Assembly (NCBI GenBank): GCA_043720395.1 | Contig: JAYSSR010000083.1 | Coordinates: 5,030-69,029 of the forward strand | Source of the DNA: JANOYY01 sp043720395 | GTDB lineage: Bacteria; Actinomycetota; Acidimicrobiia; Acidimicrobiales; JANYDT01 | Direction of reading: 5' to 3' | DNA: 64,000 nt | Shown: positions 1 to 8,426 of the stretch, one piece after another | How positions within the stretch are numbered: position 1 is the first letter of the stretch | Layout: each line of letters starts with the position of its first letter | Program-made: the position numbers and the translations under genes | Notes under the pieces: model-generated | Told to the model about the DNA's origin: nothing | The model's input: only the letters and a program-made list of their open reading frames with translations | Database searches by the model: none

Positions 1-2
1 AT

Positions 3-500
3 GCCACCCGCGTCCTGGTCGCAGGCTGGAGCGCGGGCGCAAATCTTGCCGCGGTCGTCGCGCAATCCGCCCGTCACGCTGGCGGCCCGGCGTTGGCCGG
101 ACAGCTCCTCATCACGCCGGTGACGGACGGTGTCGAGATGCACCCGTCGAAGACCGAGAACGCCTCTGGCTACTTCCTCACCGCATCGTTGATGGACTGG
201 TTCTGGGACCACTATGCCGACGAGGCCGACCGCTCGAACCCGAAGGCGTCACCGCTGCGGGCGGCGTCGTTGGCAGGTCTCCCGCCAGCGGTCGTGGTCA
301 CGTGCGAGTTCGACCCGCTGCGCGACGAGGGCAACGCGTATGCAGCGGCGCTCTCTGGCGCTGGGGTGGCGGTCACCCACATCCCCGCAGCCGGGCACGT
401 GCACACGTCCTTGCACGCGGTCGACGTCCTCCCGTCGGGCGTTCCGGTCCGCGCAGCCATCGCGGCGGCACTCGCGCCGTTGCTCCGCCCCGCCATGTGA
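3..500 (+). CDS. alpha/beta hydrolase fold-3 (HSL-like), 3' part only
   Basis: The gene enters from the left edge and 165 codons are visible. The family is the hormone-sensitive-lipase-like (fold-3) alpha/beta hydrolases, which act on short-chain esters. The nucleophile elbow GWSAGANLA lies at visible residues 8-16 with the serine at residue 10, equivalent to GDSAGGNLA in the family. The acid is in the CEFDPLRDEG stretch and the catalytic histidine is in AAGHVHTSLH, so the whole triad is present and the C-terminus looks complete. The N-terminal half with the oxyanion HGGG motif lies outside the window. The substrate is not predictable. Confidence 0.85.
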   Translation, partial: ATRVLVAGWSAGANLAAVVAQSARHAGGPALAGQLLITPVTDGVEMHPSKTENASGYFLTASLMDWFWDHYADEADRSNPKASPLRAASLAGLPPAVVVTCEFDPLRDEGNAYAAALSGAGVAVTHIPAAGHVHTSLHAVDVLPSGVPVRAAIAAALAPLLRPAM

Positions 501-565
501 CGCGGAGCAAAAACGGCACGACACCGCCGCGTCAGCATCCGCAGGTCACCGAATGGCGGACCGAA

Positions 566-961
566 CTACTTCGCCACCCGAGGCGGGCGGCGGCCCTCGG
601 AAGACCGCATGCCCCGCCACTCGGCCGGGTCGATCGACTCCTCGGGCACGCCGAGGCGCTCGAACATTGCAGTGGTGGCCGAGCACACTGAGTCGACGCT
701 GTCATTCGGGACCGGATGGGCGGCCCGGTCGGTCGCCCAACGCGACATGATCCCAGCCAGCTCGTCGAACCGTTCAACAACCGCACCAAGCGCCGAGCGT
801 TGTTCGGGCCCGTCGAGCGCCGCCGCTGCAAGAGCAGCGTCGAGGCGTCGCATCAAAGCGTGCACCACGGTCGAACGTACGGGCTCTGCCTGGGCATAGC
901 GAACAAGCGCAGACCGCAGACACCAACCATCGGTGAGGATGGTGTCTGCGTACAGCGTCAT
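566..961 (-). CDS. hypothetical protein, 131 aa
   Basis: I do not recognise this protein. It is short, probably all-helical and without a membrane segment, and begins MTLYADTILTDGW. It follows the VOC-type gene on the same strand by about 35 nt, so the two may be co-transcribed. An ATG at 961 is chosen, with a weak AGGTGG upstream. A GTG at 979 is an alternative, placed only 17 nt after the preceding stop. Reading further upstream would run antisense-free into the VOC gene in another frame and gives no sensible protein. The function is unknown. Confidence 0.5.
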   Translation of the reverse strand: MTLYADTILTDGWCLRSALVRYAQAEPVRSTVVHALMRRLDAALAAAALDGPEQRSALGAVVERFDELAGIMSRWATDRAAHPVPNDSVDSVCSATTAMFERLGVPEESIDPAEWRGMRSSEGRRPPRVAK

Positions 962-995
962 CGGATCGGGCTTGGCCACCTGGAGAGTCCGGACT

Positions 996-1448
996 TCAGC
1001 CTTGCGGGAGGTTGCCGTCGCCGTAGTGGTTGAACATCCAGCGGACGCCGAAACGGTCGAGACACGTCCCCCAAAGTGCGCCCCAGAACATGTCGGCAAG
1101 GGGTGAGCAGTCGGTCGCGCCGTCGGAGAGCAGCACATAGAGACGCTCGGTCTCCTCTCGAGTGTCGGGTTCCAGGTTGATCGTGGTGTTGTTACCGATC
1201 GCGAGCTTGTGGCCCATCGACTCGACCATGTCGGTCGCCATGAGCACGTGTCCTGCCAGAATCGGCAGCTCGATGTGCATAATCATGCGCTTCTCTGCAT
1301 CAGACAGCTGCGGTGCGTCCGGGTCGGCGGGACCATCGCCGAGCCGCATCATGGGTCCGGTGTAGTCAGTTCCGAACACCGTCTTGTAGAACTCGAAGGC
1401 ATGTTCGGTGTTGCCCTGGAAGTTCAAATACGTACTGACTCGTGCCAT
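996..1448 (-). CDS. PhnB-like VOC superfamily protein
   Basis: 150 residues beginning MARVSTYLNFQGNTEHAF, the usual start of PhnB-like members of the glyoxalase/bleomycin-resistance (VOC) fold. The repeat pattern is the classic one: an N-terminal beta-alpha-beta unit, then IMHIELPILAGHVLMATDM, and a C-terminal unit ending in WGTCLDRFGVRWMFNH. The usual length is 130-160 residues, so it is complete. Members of this subgroup have diverse or unknown chemistry; no substrate can be assigned. It is preceded by a short gap to the toxin gene, which runs in the same direction. Confidence 0.85.
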   Translation of the reverse strand: MARVSTYLNFQGNTEHAFEFYKTVFGTDYTGPMMRLGDGPADPDAPQLSDAEKRMIMHIELPILAGHVLMATDMVESMGHKLAIGNNTTINLEPDTREETERLYVLLSDGATDCSPLADMFWGALWGTCLDRFGVRWMFNHYGDGNLPQG

Positions 1449-1505
1449 GAGGGCATCCTTTCGTGGTCGGGCTCGTGAGCGTACCGTGCGGCACTCGGCC
1501 GCGAT

Positions 1506-1844
1506 TCAGTAGTCGAGCAGACGCTTCACGACGGTTTCAACGTTGTTGGATTGGGCGAGCGTGACGACGCCGAGCCGGGCGCGCAGCCGCTTTCGGCTGA
1601 TCGAACGGATCATCTCGCATTGCACGTAGCTGACGTTGTCGAGCCCGTTCGCGAAGTCCGGTTCGATCTCGACGTGAAAGGAAATGGCGCGGCAGGTTGT
1701 CGTGAGTGGAGCGACAATCACGAACGGAAGGCTGTCGCCGAACAAGCGTGAGGGTCCAAGCACGAGCGCTGGCCGGTGGTTCGCGGGTTCGGCCGGGACC
1801 GGCTCGCCGAAATCAACGGACCAGATCTCATCAGGAGATGCCAT
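1506..1844 (-). CDS. MazF/PemK-like toxin of a type II toxin-antitoxin pair
   Basis: 112 residues starting MASPDEIWSVDFGEP, typical of MazF/PemK endoribonucleases: EIWSVDFGEP strand, RPALVLGPS, then PFVIVAPLTTT and the conserved turn leading to the VEIEP and SYVQCEMIRSISRKRL segments. MazF toxins cleave mRNA or tRNA at short sequence motifs. The start at 1844 lies 14 nt inside the end of the upstream antitoxin gene, the usual coupled arrangement. A longer reading to 1910 would run through the antitoxin gene in a different frame and is rejected. The target sequence cannot be read from the protein. Confidence 0.85.
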   Translation of the reverse strand: MASPDEIWSVDFGEPVPAEPANHRPALVLGPSRLFGDSLPFVIVAPLTTTCRAISFHVEIEPDFANGLDNVSYVQCEMIRSISRKRLRARLGVVTLAQSNNVETVVKRLLDY

Positions 1845-2061
1845 CGGAGACCGAGAGGTCGAACTCCGCCACGTAGGTGGCCCAGGCCTTCGGGTCGGAG
1901 CGAAGGGCATCGAGCTCCGTGCGAACCGTCTCTGCGAACTGCGCTCGCTCGAGCGCCTCCGTCGCCTGACCGATCACTTCGACGAGTTGGCGTCCACTGG
2001 CGCGACTAATCCGGAGCAACCGCTCGTGGACGCTTCTCTCGACGCGAATCGTTGTCGTCAT
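1831..2061 (-). CDS. antitoxin partner of the MazF-like toxin (ribbon-helix-helix type)
   Basis: 76 residues beginning MTTTIRVERSVHERLLRIS, with the short beta strand followed by two helices expected of a ribbon-helix-helix DNA-binding antitoxin; the C-terminal half (AFDLSV-type acidic tail, here VAEFDLSVSDGIS) would bind the toxin. Its end overlaps the toxin start by 14 nt, which fixes the pairing. A GTG at 2070 is an alternative start three codons upstream. Such antitoxins normally repress their own promoter; a pair of identical 7-mers lies just upstream. Confidence 0.75.
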   Translation of the reverse strand: MTTTIRVERSVHERLLRISRASGRQLVEVIGQATEALERAQFAETVRTELDALRSDPKAWATYVAEFDLSVSDGIS

Positions 2062-2078
2062 TCCATTCACACCACACT

Positions 2079-2108
2079 GTCTACACCCATGCTTGCGTTT
2101 AGTCTACA
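2079..2108 (-). promoter_or_regulatory. candidate autoregulatory operator of the toxin-antitoxin pair
   Basis: The 7-mer TGTAGAC (minus strand) occurs twice, at 2079-2085 and 2102-2108, 23 bp apart, about two turns of helix, immediately upstream of the antitoxin start. Ribbon-helix-helix antitoxins often bind repeated half-sites of this kind. This is an inference from position and repetition only. Confidence 0.35.
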
Positions 2109-2200
2109 GAGTGACGAGTAGTCCCGGCCGGACGTTGCTCGACGGTCACCCGGGCCGCCAAGTTCGCTCCGAACGGTGCCCCGCCTCTAGCCTCCGCCCC

Positions 2201-3229
2201 ATGAGAGCTGCGATGTTGAACGATGGTGACCTGCAAATCTGCGAGGTGCCCACGCCGGTGGCGGGCTACGAGGAAGCCGTAGTTCGCATCAGTGCGGCCG
2301 GGGTGTGCCACTCCGATCTGCATGTCCTCAAAGGCGACTGGAACGGCGTGCCCCGCACGGGTGCGTTCGGTCACGAGGGCATTGGCGTCGTCGAGTCGCT
2401 CGGTCCCGGTGCCGAGCGCTACGCGAAAGTCGGCGACCGGGTCATCGTCGGTCTCGGCGGCAGCGGTGGCGGATTCTGGTGCGGCGCATGCGACTACTGC
2501 CTCGGCGGCAAGCCTCGTCTCTGTCGTCAGGGCAAGGGCATCGTGGGTACGTACGCAGAGCATCTGCTGCTGTACGCGAAGTCGCTCGTCGTTCTGCCCG
2601 ACAGTGTGGGCGACAACGAGGTGCCGCTCGCCTGTGGTGGACTTACCGCGTACGGCGCGGTCAAGAAGCTGGTGCAGTTCAACGTGTTACCGGGATCGCC
2701 GATTGCGATCATCGGCGCGGCCGGCGGGCTCGGCCACTACGCAGTACAGATCGCAAATCGCTTCGGGTACAAGGTCGTTGGCGTCGACGTTGGCGCGGAG
2801 AAGGTCGCGTTCGTCGAGTCGCTCGGCGCACACATCGCCGTTGACGCTGCGGACGCGGCCGACGTGGTGAAGCGCCAGTTCGGTGGAGTCCACGCGAGCC
2901 TCGTGTTCTCGCCGCGGCTCCCCGGCTTCAAGCTCGGCATGGACCTGCTGCGTCGAGGGGGGATCTTCGTGTCCGTCGGCATCCCGGCCGACAGCGAGGG
3001 CAAGATCGAAATCAGCCCGTGGGAGCTGTTCCGCAAGGACCCACTGATCATGTCGTCGGCCGTTGGCACGGTGCAGGACATGCGGGAACTTGTGCAGCTC
3101 GCGGCCGACGGGCACGTGAAGACGCATGTGTCTCGCGTCGGCAAGTTGAGTGAGCTTCCGGTGATCCTCGACGAACTCGAAGCCGGTGCCTACGCCGGAC
3201 GCGCCGTCATCACCGACCTCGCCGGATAG
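2201..3229 (+). CDS. zinc-dependent alcohol dehydrogenase
   Basis: 342 residues from ATG 2201 (MRAAMLNDGDLQI). It oxidises an alcohol, or reduces an aldehyde, with NAD(P). The catalytic-zinc segment is GVCHSDLH followed by GHEGIG; the structural-zinc loop is CGACDYCLGGKPRLC with all four cysteines; the Rossmann glycine motif is GAAGGLG near residue 168. The length matches the medium-chain family (about 340). The reading frame is open upstream to 2093 but those codons have no family resemblance. It converges with the P450 gene across a strong hairpin. Confidence 0.92.
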   Translation: MRAAMLNDGDLQICEVPTPVAGYEEAVVRISAAGVCHSDLHVLKGDWNGVPRTGAFGHEGIGVVESLGPGAERYAKVGDRVIVGLGGSGGGFWCGACDYCLGGKPRLCRQGKGIVGTYAEHLLLYAKSLVVLPDSVGDNEVPLACGGLTAYGAVKKLVQFNVLPGSPIAIIGAAGGLGHYAVQIANRFGYKVVGVDVGAEKVAFVESLGAHIAVDAADAADVVKRQFGGVHASLVFSPRLPGFKLGMDLLRRGGIFVSVGIPADSEGKIEISPWELFRKDPLIMSSAVGTVQDMRELVQLAADGHVKTHVSRVGKLSELPVILDELEAGAYAGRAVITDLAG

Positions 3230-3268
3230 CTCGTTGGCCGCGGCGTGGGCGCGCGGTCCCCGACTCGT

Positions 3269-3334
3269 GAAACCACCCGATAGGACCACCCGATAACGGT
3301 TTCGGTCGATTGGGTGGTCACATCGGGTGGTTCC
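3269..3334. terminator. bidirectional hairpin between convergent genes
   Basis: An inverted repeat with arms at about 3269-3295 and 3309-3333: the left arm carries AACCACCCGAT and GACCACCC, the right arm their reverse complements. The stem is about 24 bp with few mismatches. It sits between the alcohol dehydrogenase stop (3229) and the P450 stop (3372), where a shared terminator is expected. No long T-tract is present, which is common in high-GC genomes. Confidence 0.7.
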
Positions 3335-3371
3335 AGGACGTTCCGGTCGACCAGCCAGGGCTGCCGCGGGG

Positions 3372-4673
3372 TCAGCGCTTCGCCCGCACGAGCTGGTGCG
3401 TGACGGCACCCACGTGGATGTCGGCCAGCCACGTCGGTTCGCTCGCGATCTCGATCGTGTCGAGCAGCCCCGTCCGAAGCAGTTCCCCGAAGATGGCCCG
3501 CAATTCGTGCCGGGCGAGGCTGGTGCCGAGGCAGAAATGCGCGCCGAAGCCGAACGTGAGATGCGGGTTCGGGGAACGGGTGATATCGAAGCGATACGGG
3601 TCCTCGAAGACGTTGTCGTCGCGGTTGGCCGAGGGGTACCAGAGCGCAACGGTGTCGCCCCTGCGAATCGTCTGTCCACGTAGCTTCACGTCGCGCGTTG
3701 CGGTGCGTGCGAAGTGCAGCACGGGCGACGCCCAACGGAGCATCTCCTCGACCGCCGACTCCAACAACTCGGGGTTGGCGTTGAGTCGGGCCAGTTCCGC
3801 GGGATGTTCAAGCAGTGCCGTGATTCCGCGCGTGGTTGCGTTGCGCGACGTCTCGTTGCCCGCCCCGAACAACAGGCTGAAGTATCCGTGGAGCTGTTGC
3901 TGGGTCAGCGGCTTCCCCTCAACCGTCGCATGCACGAGCTTGGACGCGAAGTCGTGTCCCGGTGCGGCTTTGCGACGCGCGATGAGGTCGTCGAAGTATT
4001 GGAAGAACTCGGTTCGCAGTCGCCGACGCATGTCCGCTCGGGTCTCGCCGGGCAGGGACCACTCGGTCGAGTCGGTGTCGAACTTGGAGTCGGTCCAGCG
4101 GTGGATGGACGACCAATCGTCGACCGGCAGACCCATAAGTTCACAGATGGTTCCGAGCGGAAGCTTCACCGAGAAACCCTCGACGAGATCCACTGGTTGT
4201 CCCGTCAAGAGGGCGGCCCGGAACTCCGCCACGAATCGAGCGGCCTGGGCGTCCAAGGAGTCCGCCATCTCGCGACAACGAGCGGGCGTGAACTGCCTCG
4301 CGAGGAGTCTGCGGAACTCGCTGTGCTGCGGATCGTCCATGAAGATCAGATCGAGCGGCTCGTCGGGGTCCCAACCAAGGCGCGCGTCTCGACGGGCCCG
4401 CACCTCGCGCGCCCGTGTTTCCTTCTCGATGGTCGCGAGACGCAACACCCGCCCGCCGGTGATGAACGACTCGTTGTCTGCACTGATCGCGTGGACGTCC
4501 TCATGCAGGGTCACGCACCAGAACGGGTCGATGCCTGGCCGTTCGTACCGATGAACGGGGGATTCACGACGGAGGAGGTCCCATTCGGCCCACGGGTAGC
4601 CGCGGGCGGCGAACACATCGACGGAGTGCAGGTCCATCTGGTCAAGGTCGGCGACGTTCAACGGTGCTGGCAC
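3372..4673 (-). CDS. cytochrome P450
   Basis: About 433 residues from a GTG at 4673 (VPAPLNVADLDQMDL), preceded at seven bases by a GTAGAAG ribosome site. Motifs: I-helix AGNETSRNAT, the oxygen-activation region, with the usual acidic residue at GNE; K-helix EEMLRW (ExxR); heme loop FGFGAHFCLG with the iron-ligand cysteine near residue 381. The layout resembles soluble actinobacterial P450s that hydroxylate sterols, terpenes or alkyl chains. An ATG at 4637 is a later alternative start. No ferredoxin gene is adjacent, so redox partners must come from elsewhere. It diverges from the hotdog gene. Confidence 0.93.
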   Translation of the reverse strand: MPAPLNVADLDQMDLHSVDVFAARGYPWAEWDLLRRESPVHRYERPGIDPFWCVTLHEDVHAISADNESFITGGRVLRLATIEKETRAREVRARRDARLGWDPDEPLDLIFMDDPQHSEFRRLLARQFTPARCREMADSLDAQAARFVAEFRAALLTGQPVDLVEGFSVKLPLGTICELMGLPVDDWSSIHRWTDSKFDTDSTEWSLPGETRADMRRRLRTEFFQYFDDLIARRKAAPGHDFASKLVHATVEGKPLTQQQLHGYFSLLFGAGNETSRNATTRGITALLEHPAELARLNANPELLESAVEEMLRWASPVLHFARTATRDVKLRGQTIRRGDTVALWYPSANRDDNVFEDPYRFDITRSPNPHLTFGFGAHFCLGTSLARHELRAIFGELLRTGLLDTIEIASEPTWLADIHVGAVTHQLVRAKR

Positions 4674-4765
4674 GCCCGCACTTCTACCAGAACGGCCGCC
4701 GGGTTGAGACTTCACGAGTAGTGAACGCACCTGGATGCAGACGGGTGAGCCATGGTCCGATAGGA

Positions 4766-5584
4766 ATGGCAGGTCCTTATGTCCCGCACGTCCGACCATC
4801 GCCCGTGAACGCTTCGACGAGTCGATCCCTACCGTTCACAGCGCACCGGATGAGCATGACTGCCTACCCCGCGCACCTGTGGCCGCAGGGAATCGAGATG
4901 AACAACCATGTGCCCGGCTTCGCGGTAGTCGGATGGATGACCCGCTTTCCCCTCGAACACTTCGGCGAAGACTGGCTTCGACGCGGCACGATGACGATCC
5001 GCTACCGCCGTCATCTTTGCGTTGGCGATCCGCTCACCATCATCGTCCGAACGGATGCCGAAACCGAGACGCTCGACTTCGATGCCGTTCGTCCCAACGG
5101 TGAGGTCGTGACGTTGGGCAGCGCATGCCTGACCACCGATGCACAGGCGCAGTGGATTGAAGGATTCGACGCAGTCGCGGTGCCGGCCCCGCCGCTCCCA
5201 GGAGTGGCCAGCGTCATCGCCGGACAGTCGCTCGGTGAGTTGGCAACCGACTTCGACGCGAGCCGCGACCTTGCCTTCGTCGAGGAATTGGACGCCGACG
5301 ACCCGTGGCGGGGCCGCCGTGACGCGCACCCCGCATTCGTGGTCTCGGCGGCCAATGTGGTGGTCCGTCAGGCGATCGATTTCATCGACGGACGCTGGCT
5401 GCAGGGCGGCGCGAACCTTCGCCTCTTCCGTCCGATCGCCGACGGATCGCGACTCACCTTGACCGGACGAATCGGGACGGGATTTGTTGCCGGGGAACGC
5501 GTGTTCTCGCTGGCGGAGATTCTCGTCGCTGCGGACGGCGAACCCGCCATGCGGGTCGACATTCCGTTCCTCTGCGAGTCCTGA
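4766..5584 (+). CDS. two-domain hotdog-fold protein (thioesterase/MaoC-like)
   Basis: 272 residues if it starts at ATG 4766 (MAGPYVPHVRPSP); ATGs at 4850 and 4856 are alternatives and the choice is uncertain because no site has a clear ribosome site. The first half has GWMTRFPLEHFGEDWL followed by the RYRRHLCVGD turn, a pattern found in double-hotdog MaoC-like and acyl-thioesterase proteins. The second half (HPAFVVSAANVVV to VDIPFL) repeats the strand order. It probably acts on an acyl-CoA. It diverges from the P450 gene. Confidence 0.65.
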   Translation: MAGPYVPHVRPSPVNASTSRSLPFTAHRMSMTAYPAHLWPQGIEMNNHVPGFAVVGWMTRFPLEHFGEDWLRRGTMTIRYRRHLCVGDPLTIIVRTDAETETLDFDAVRPNGEVVTLGSACLTTDAQAQWIEGFDAVAVPAPPLPGVASVIAGQSLGELATDFDASRDLAFVEELDADDPWRGRRDAHPAFVVSAANVVVRQAIDFIDGRWLQGGANLRLFRPIADGSRLTLTGRIGTGFVAGERVFSLAEILVAADGEPAMRVDIPFLCES

Positions 5585-5591
5585 CCGGCCG

Positions 5592-5940
5592 TCAGCCGGG
5601 CACGCGGCCGTGGGCGCAGCGGGCAAGGGCTGTGAGTCGAAAGGGTCCGCCTGGCGAACCGAGTCGAGTGGCAAGTTCGCTGCGCAGAGCGGCCCGGCGG
5701 TCGTCGGACAACGCCACGCAGTATGTCCCTGCCGGACCGATCCCGGCGAGGAACCCGTTCCACAATTCATCGAAGTTCGCATACTTCGATTCGACGCTGA
5801 GCGAGCGCAACGTCGAACGAGTCGTCGTCGAACGGGATGGCCTCGGCCCGCCCCAGCCGAACGTCGACACCCGGGTGGCGGGCGATGCAGTCGGCGACGC
5901 ACGGTGGAGTCAGAGCCGCCCGGGTTCGTTCGACCGCTGC
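5592..5940 (-). pseudogene. class I SAM-dependent methyltransferase remnant
   Basis: Two parts of a methyltransferase are recognisable in different frames. The upstream part (about 5925 to 5802) reads ADCIARHPGVDVRLGRAE and then AIPFDDDSFDVALAQ, the SAM-binding motif II region. From about 5800 a different frame continues LSVESKYANFDELWNGF and PAGTYCVALSDDRRAALR, the usual C-terminus. The glycine-rich motif I is missing and roughly 60-70 residues between the two parts are gone. The gene is therefore decayed by deletion plus frameshift. A GTG at 5870 could still express a 92-residue fragment, which would lack the cofactor site. Confidence 0.7.
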
Positions 5941-6017
5941 CGGTGTCGCGTCGTTCGAGCTCTTCAGGGCCGTGACTGCGTCGCCGACTCGATCGCCCGA
6001 GGTGGCATCCCCTGCGC

Positions 6018-6932
6018 CTACCGGCGGCCGAGCTCTCGAAGGACGCGGAGCATCACGTCGGGGCGTCGCGTGTAGATACCGTCGACGCCGAGTTCGATCA
6101 GTTCGCGCAGATCATCGGGATCGTCGACGACCCAGGTGAATACCGCGACATTCCGGGCGTGCGAGAAGGCGAGGTAGTCGCTCGTGATGCGCCGAGCGCC
6201 GTCCGCTCCGATGAACCGCGGCTGGCTGACGATCTGCGTGACGGGCAGGGACGTGTCACCCGTGACGCGTGCCGCGCGAAGTGCTTGGCGTTCGTCGTCA
6301 GTGGCCGATGTTCTGACCTCCGGGCAGCTGGCGCGAAACGCGCGCACCTGGGCCGCGGTGTCGACGCCCACGTAGACGTTGACCGTGCGCCGGAGCCGTC
6401 GGAGCAGCGCGCAGACGGGCTTCACGACGGCCACTCGCTGATCCTTGAGATCAAGTGTCGTCAGCCTTGACGGGAACTTCCGGAGGATCGACTCGACGGT
6501 CGGTATCCGCACGCCGACGCCGCGAAACGGGTGAGTGCCGCGCGCCGAGAAGTCCCAGCCTGCGTCGAGCGTCGACACCTGGGCCAGTGTGTGGCGTGCG
6601 ACCGCGCCCGTGCCGTTCGTGGTCCGGTCAAGGCTGGGGTCGTGGAACGCGATTGGCACGCCATCGGCGGTCATCTGCACATCGATGTCCACGACGTCAC
6701 CGCCCAGTGCGAGGCTGCGTTCATAGGCGATCATCGTGTTCTCGGGAAAGAGCGCGTCGCCGCCCCCGTGGGGGATCACGAGCGTTCGTCCGGTCCGGAA
6801 CGGGTTCGGACCGGCTTGTGCAGAAGCGGCCTTGGATGAGTGCGTGGCGAACGGCGAAATACCGAGCAGCCCCGCGAGTACGAACGCGATCGTTCCGCCA
6901 GCAGATGAAGCGCGTCGTTGACGTTCGCTCAT
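6018..6932 (-). CDS. secreted glycerophosphodiester phosphodiesterase family protein
   Basis: 304 residues from ATG 6932. An N-terminal signal sequence (hydrophobic AFVLAGLLGISPF, then small residues before AQAGPN) indicates export. The GDPD barrel starts at VIPHGGGDALFPENT, followed by DIDVQMTADG and AFHD, and ends TWVVDDPDDLRELIELGVDG. These enzymes hydrolyse glycerophosphodiesters to glycerol-3-phosphate and an alcohol. The usual metal-binding ExD pair reads DID here, so Glu is replaced by Asp. The frame is open far upstream across the facing genes, but that extension overlaps other genes and is rejected. Confidence 0.88.
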   Translation of the reverse strand: MSERQRRASSAGGTIAFVLAGLLGISPFATHSSKAASAQAGPNPFRTGRTLVIPHGGGDALFPENTMIAYERSLALGGDVVDIDVQMTADGVPIAFHDPSLDRTTNGTGAVARHTLAQVSTLDAGWDFSARGTHPFRGVGVRIPTVESILRKFPSRLTTLDLKDQRVAVVKPVCALLRRLRRTVNVYVGVDTAAQVRAFRASCPEVRTSATDDERQALRAARVTGDTSLPVTQIVSQPRFIGADGARRITSDYLAFSHARNVAVFTWVVDDPDDLRELIELGVDGIYTRRPDVMLRVLRELGRR

Positions 6933-6986
6933 AGCCCAGAAGGTTACGCGCGCTGCGGGGCATTGCCCGCTGACAGACTCGGGAGC

Positions 6987-7628
6987 ATGCTTGCCGCGGT
7001 CCTTCACGACGCTCGAGACCTCCGACTTGAGGACGTTCCGGAGCAACCGCCGCTGGCCGATGAGGTAACGGTCAGCGTCGTGCACAACGGGCTGTGCGGG
7101 TCGGGCCTGAAGATCTTCGAATCTGGTCTTCGAGCCACCGACACGCCTCACCCGACGACCGGCCACTGCGGTCCACAGACCCTCGGGCACGAGTTCTCGG
7201 GGGTCGTGTCTGCGGTCGGGCCCGGCGTCACAAGCCTGTCGAACGGGGACCGCGTGTGCATCGAACCGCTGTACCCCTGCGGTAGTTGCGCGCCGTGTGG
7301 GCGTGGCCTCCATCACCTGTGCCAGATCCTGACGTTCCACGGTGTCGTGTCCTCCGGCGGCGGTCTGTCGGAGCGCACGACGCTGCCCGCACGCATGGTG
7401 CGCCGCATCCCCGACTCGCTGACGTTCGAGCAGGGTGCCCTCGTCGAGCCAATGGCCGTGAGCTACCACGCGATTGCACGCGCTGATCCGCAACCCGGTG
7501 AACAGGTCACGATTCCACTCGGCGGATGGGTCGAGCACGTGCCCTTCGAACAGCTGCTGAGCGAGGGCTTTCTGCCGCTTCTTGAGGGACGCAAGACCAA
7601 GGTTCTCATCGACCTTCCGAACACGTAG
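6987..7628 (+). pseudogene. zinc alcohol dehydrogenase with in-frame internal deletion
   Basis: 213 residues from ATG 6987, against about 340 in the family. The N-terminal catalytic domain is intact: GLCGSGLK, GHEFSG, and the structural-zinc loop CGSCAPCGRGLHHLC. At about residue 173, right after QPGEQVTI where the Rossmann domain should begin (V-L-G-A-G-P-type), the sequence jumps to PLGGWVEHVPFEQLLSEGF and ends GRKTKVLIDLPNT, the normal C-terminus. Some 110-130 residues forming the NAD(P)-binding domain are missing while the frame is kept. The product would lack a cofactor site. The protein may be dead, or a short domain protein; the first is more likely. Confidence 0.7.
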
Positions 7629-7640
7629 GGCGATCGTCGA

Positions 7641-8426
7641 ATGTGGCTGTCTCCTGAACACGCGCTCCTGATGACCCCGGTCCTGGTGACGTTCGGGACC
7701 GTTGGGCGGACGCGCTTTCCTCGAGTGAGCGAGGCGTCGCAAGAGGCCGCGATCGTCATGTTCCTCTACGCGTTGTGGCGTCTGTTCAACGTTGTTGAAG
7801 TTCGTATGACCGGCGGCCAACGGCGTGGCCTGCAGATCTGGCACCTTGAGCGAGCCTTGGGGATCGGCAGCGAACGATGGCTCCAGGCCCGCATTCTTGG
7901 GCACCCGCTGATCACCCAGGCGGCGAACGTGTACTACGCAGCAATGCATGTGCCGGCGATGGTCGCGTGCCTCGTCTGGCTCTTCCTTCGGCGTCGCGAT
8001 TCGTATGCGCACTGGCGATCGGTGCTTGCGCTGTCAACGGGAGCGGACGTTCTGATCCGCCTCGTTCCGGTTGCTCCGCCGCGACTCCTCCCAGACCTGG
8101 GGTTCATCGACACGGGGCACCTCTATCACCAGAGCGTCTACGGCCCCTTTGGCTCCGGGGTGTCGGACCAGCTCGCTGCGATGCCCTCCATCCACGCGGG
8201 CTGGGCTGTGCTGATCGCGGTCGCAGTGTTCGCTTCGACCCGTAGTCGCTGGCGATGGCTGGGCGTCGCTCACGCCGTGCTCACGATGCTCAGTGTCGTG
8301 GTCACCGCGAACCATTGGTGGCTGGACTGCATCGCGGCAGCCGCCATGCTCGTGCCGATCTCGATGGGGTGGACGCGACTCATTCGGGTTCTTGCCGCCC
8401 GCCACGTGGGGCTCAGGCAGGTTTGA
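7641..8426 (+). CDS. PAP2-type integral membrane phosphotransferase/phosphatase
   Basis: 261 residues with about six membrane helices. The PAP2 signature is split as usual: PPRLLP near residue 147, MPSIHAGW at 181-188 with the active histidine at 185, and NHWWLDCIAA near 224-232 with the second histidine and aspartate. This arrangement matches the bacterial relatives of inositolphosphorylceramide synthase (Aur1-like) as well as lipid phosphatases; it acts on a phospholipid head group on the outer face of the membrane. It starts 12 nt after the truncated dehydrogenase and its last 14 nt overlap the convergent oxidoreductase gene. Confidence 0.85.
   Translation: MWLSPEHALLMTPVLVTFGTVGRTRFPRVSEASQEAAIVMFLYALWRLFNVVEVRMTGGQRRGLQIWHLERALGIGSERWLQARILGHPLITQAANVYYAAMHVPAMVACLVWLFLRRRDSYAHWRSVLALSTGADVLIRLVPVAPPRLLPDLGFIDTGHLYHQSVYGPFGSGVSDQLAAMPSIHAGWAVLIAVAVFASTRSRWRWLGVAHAVLTMLSVVVTANHWWLDCIAAAAMLVPISMGWTRLIRVLAARHVGLRQV

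Noticed and set aside
6933..8012. An N-terminal extension of the GDPD protein by about 360 residues
   Set aside because: It covers the facing dehydrogenase and PAP2 genes antisense, and the signal peptide begins at the inner methionine (6932).
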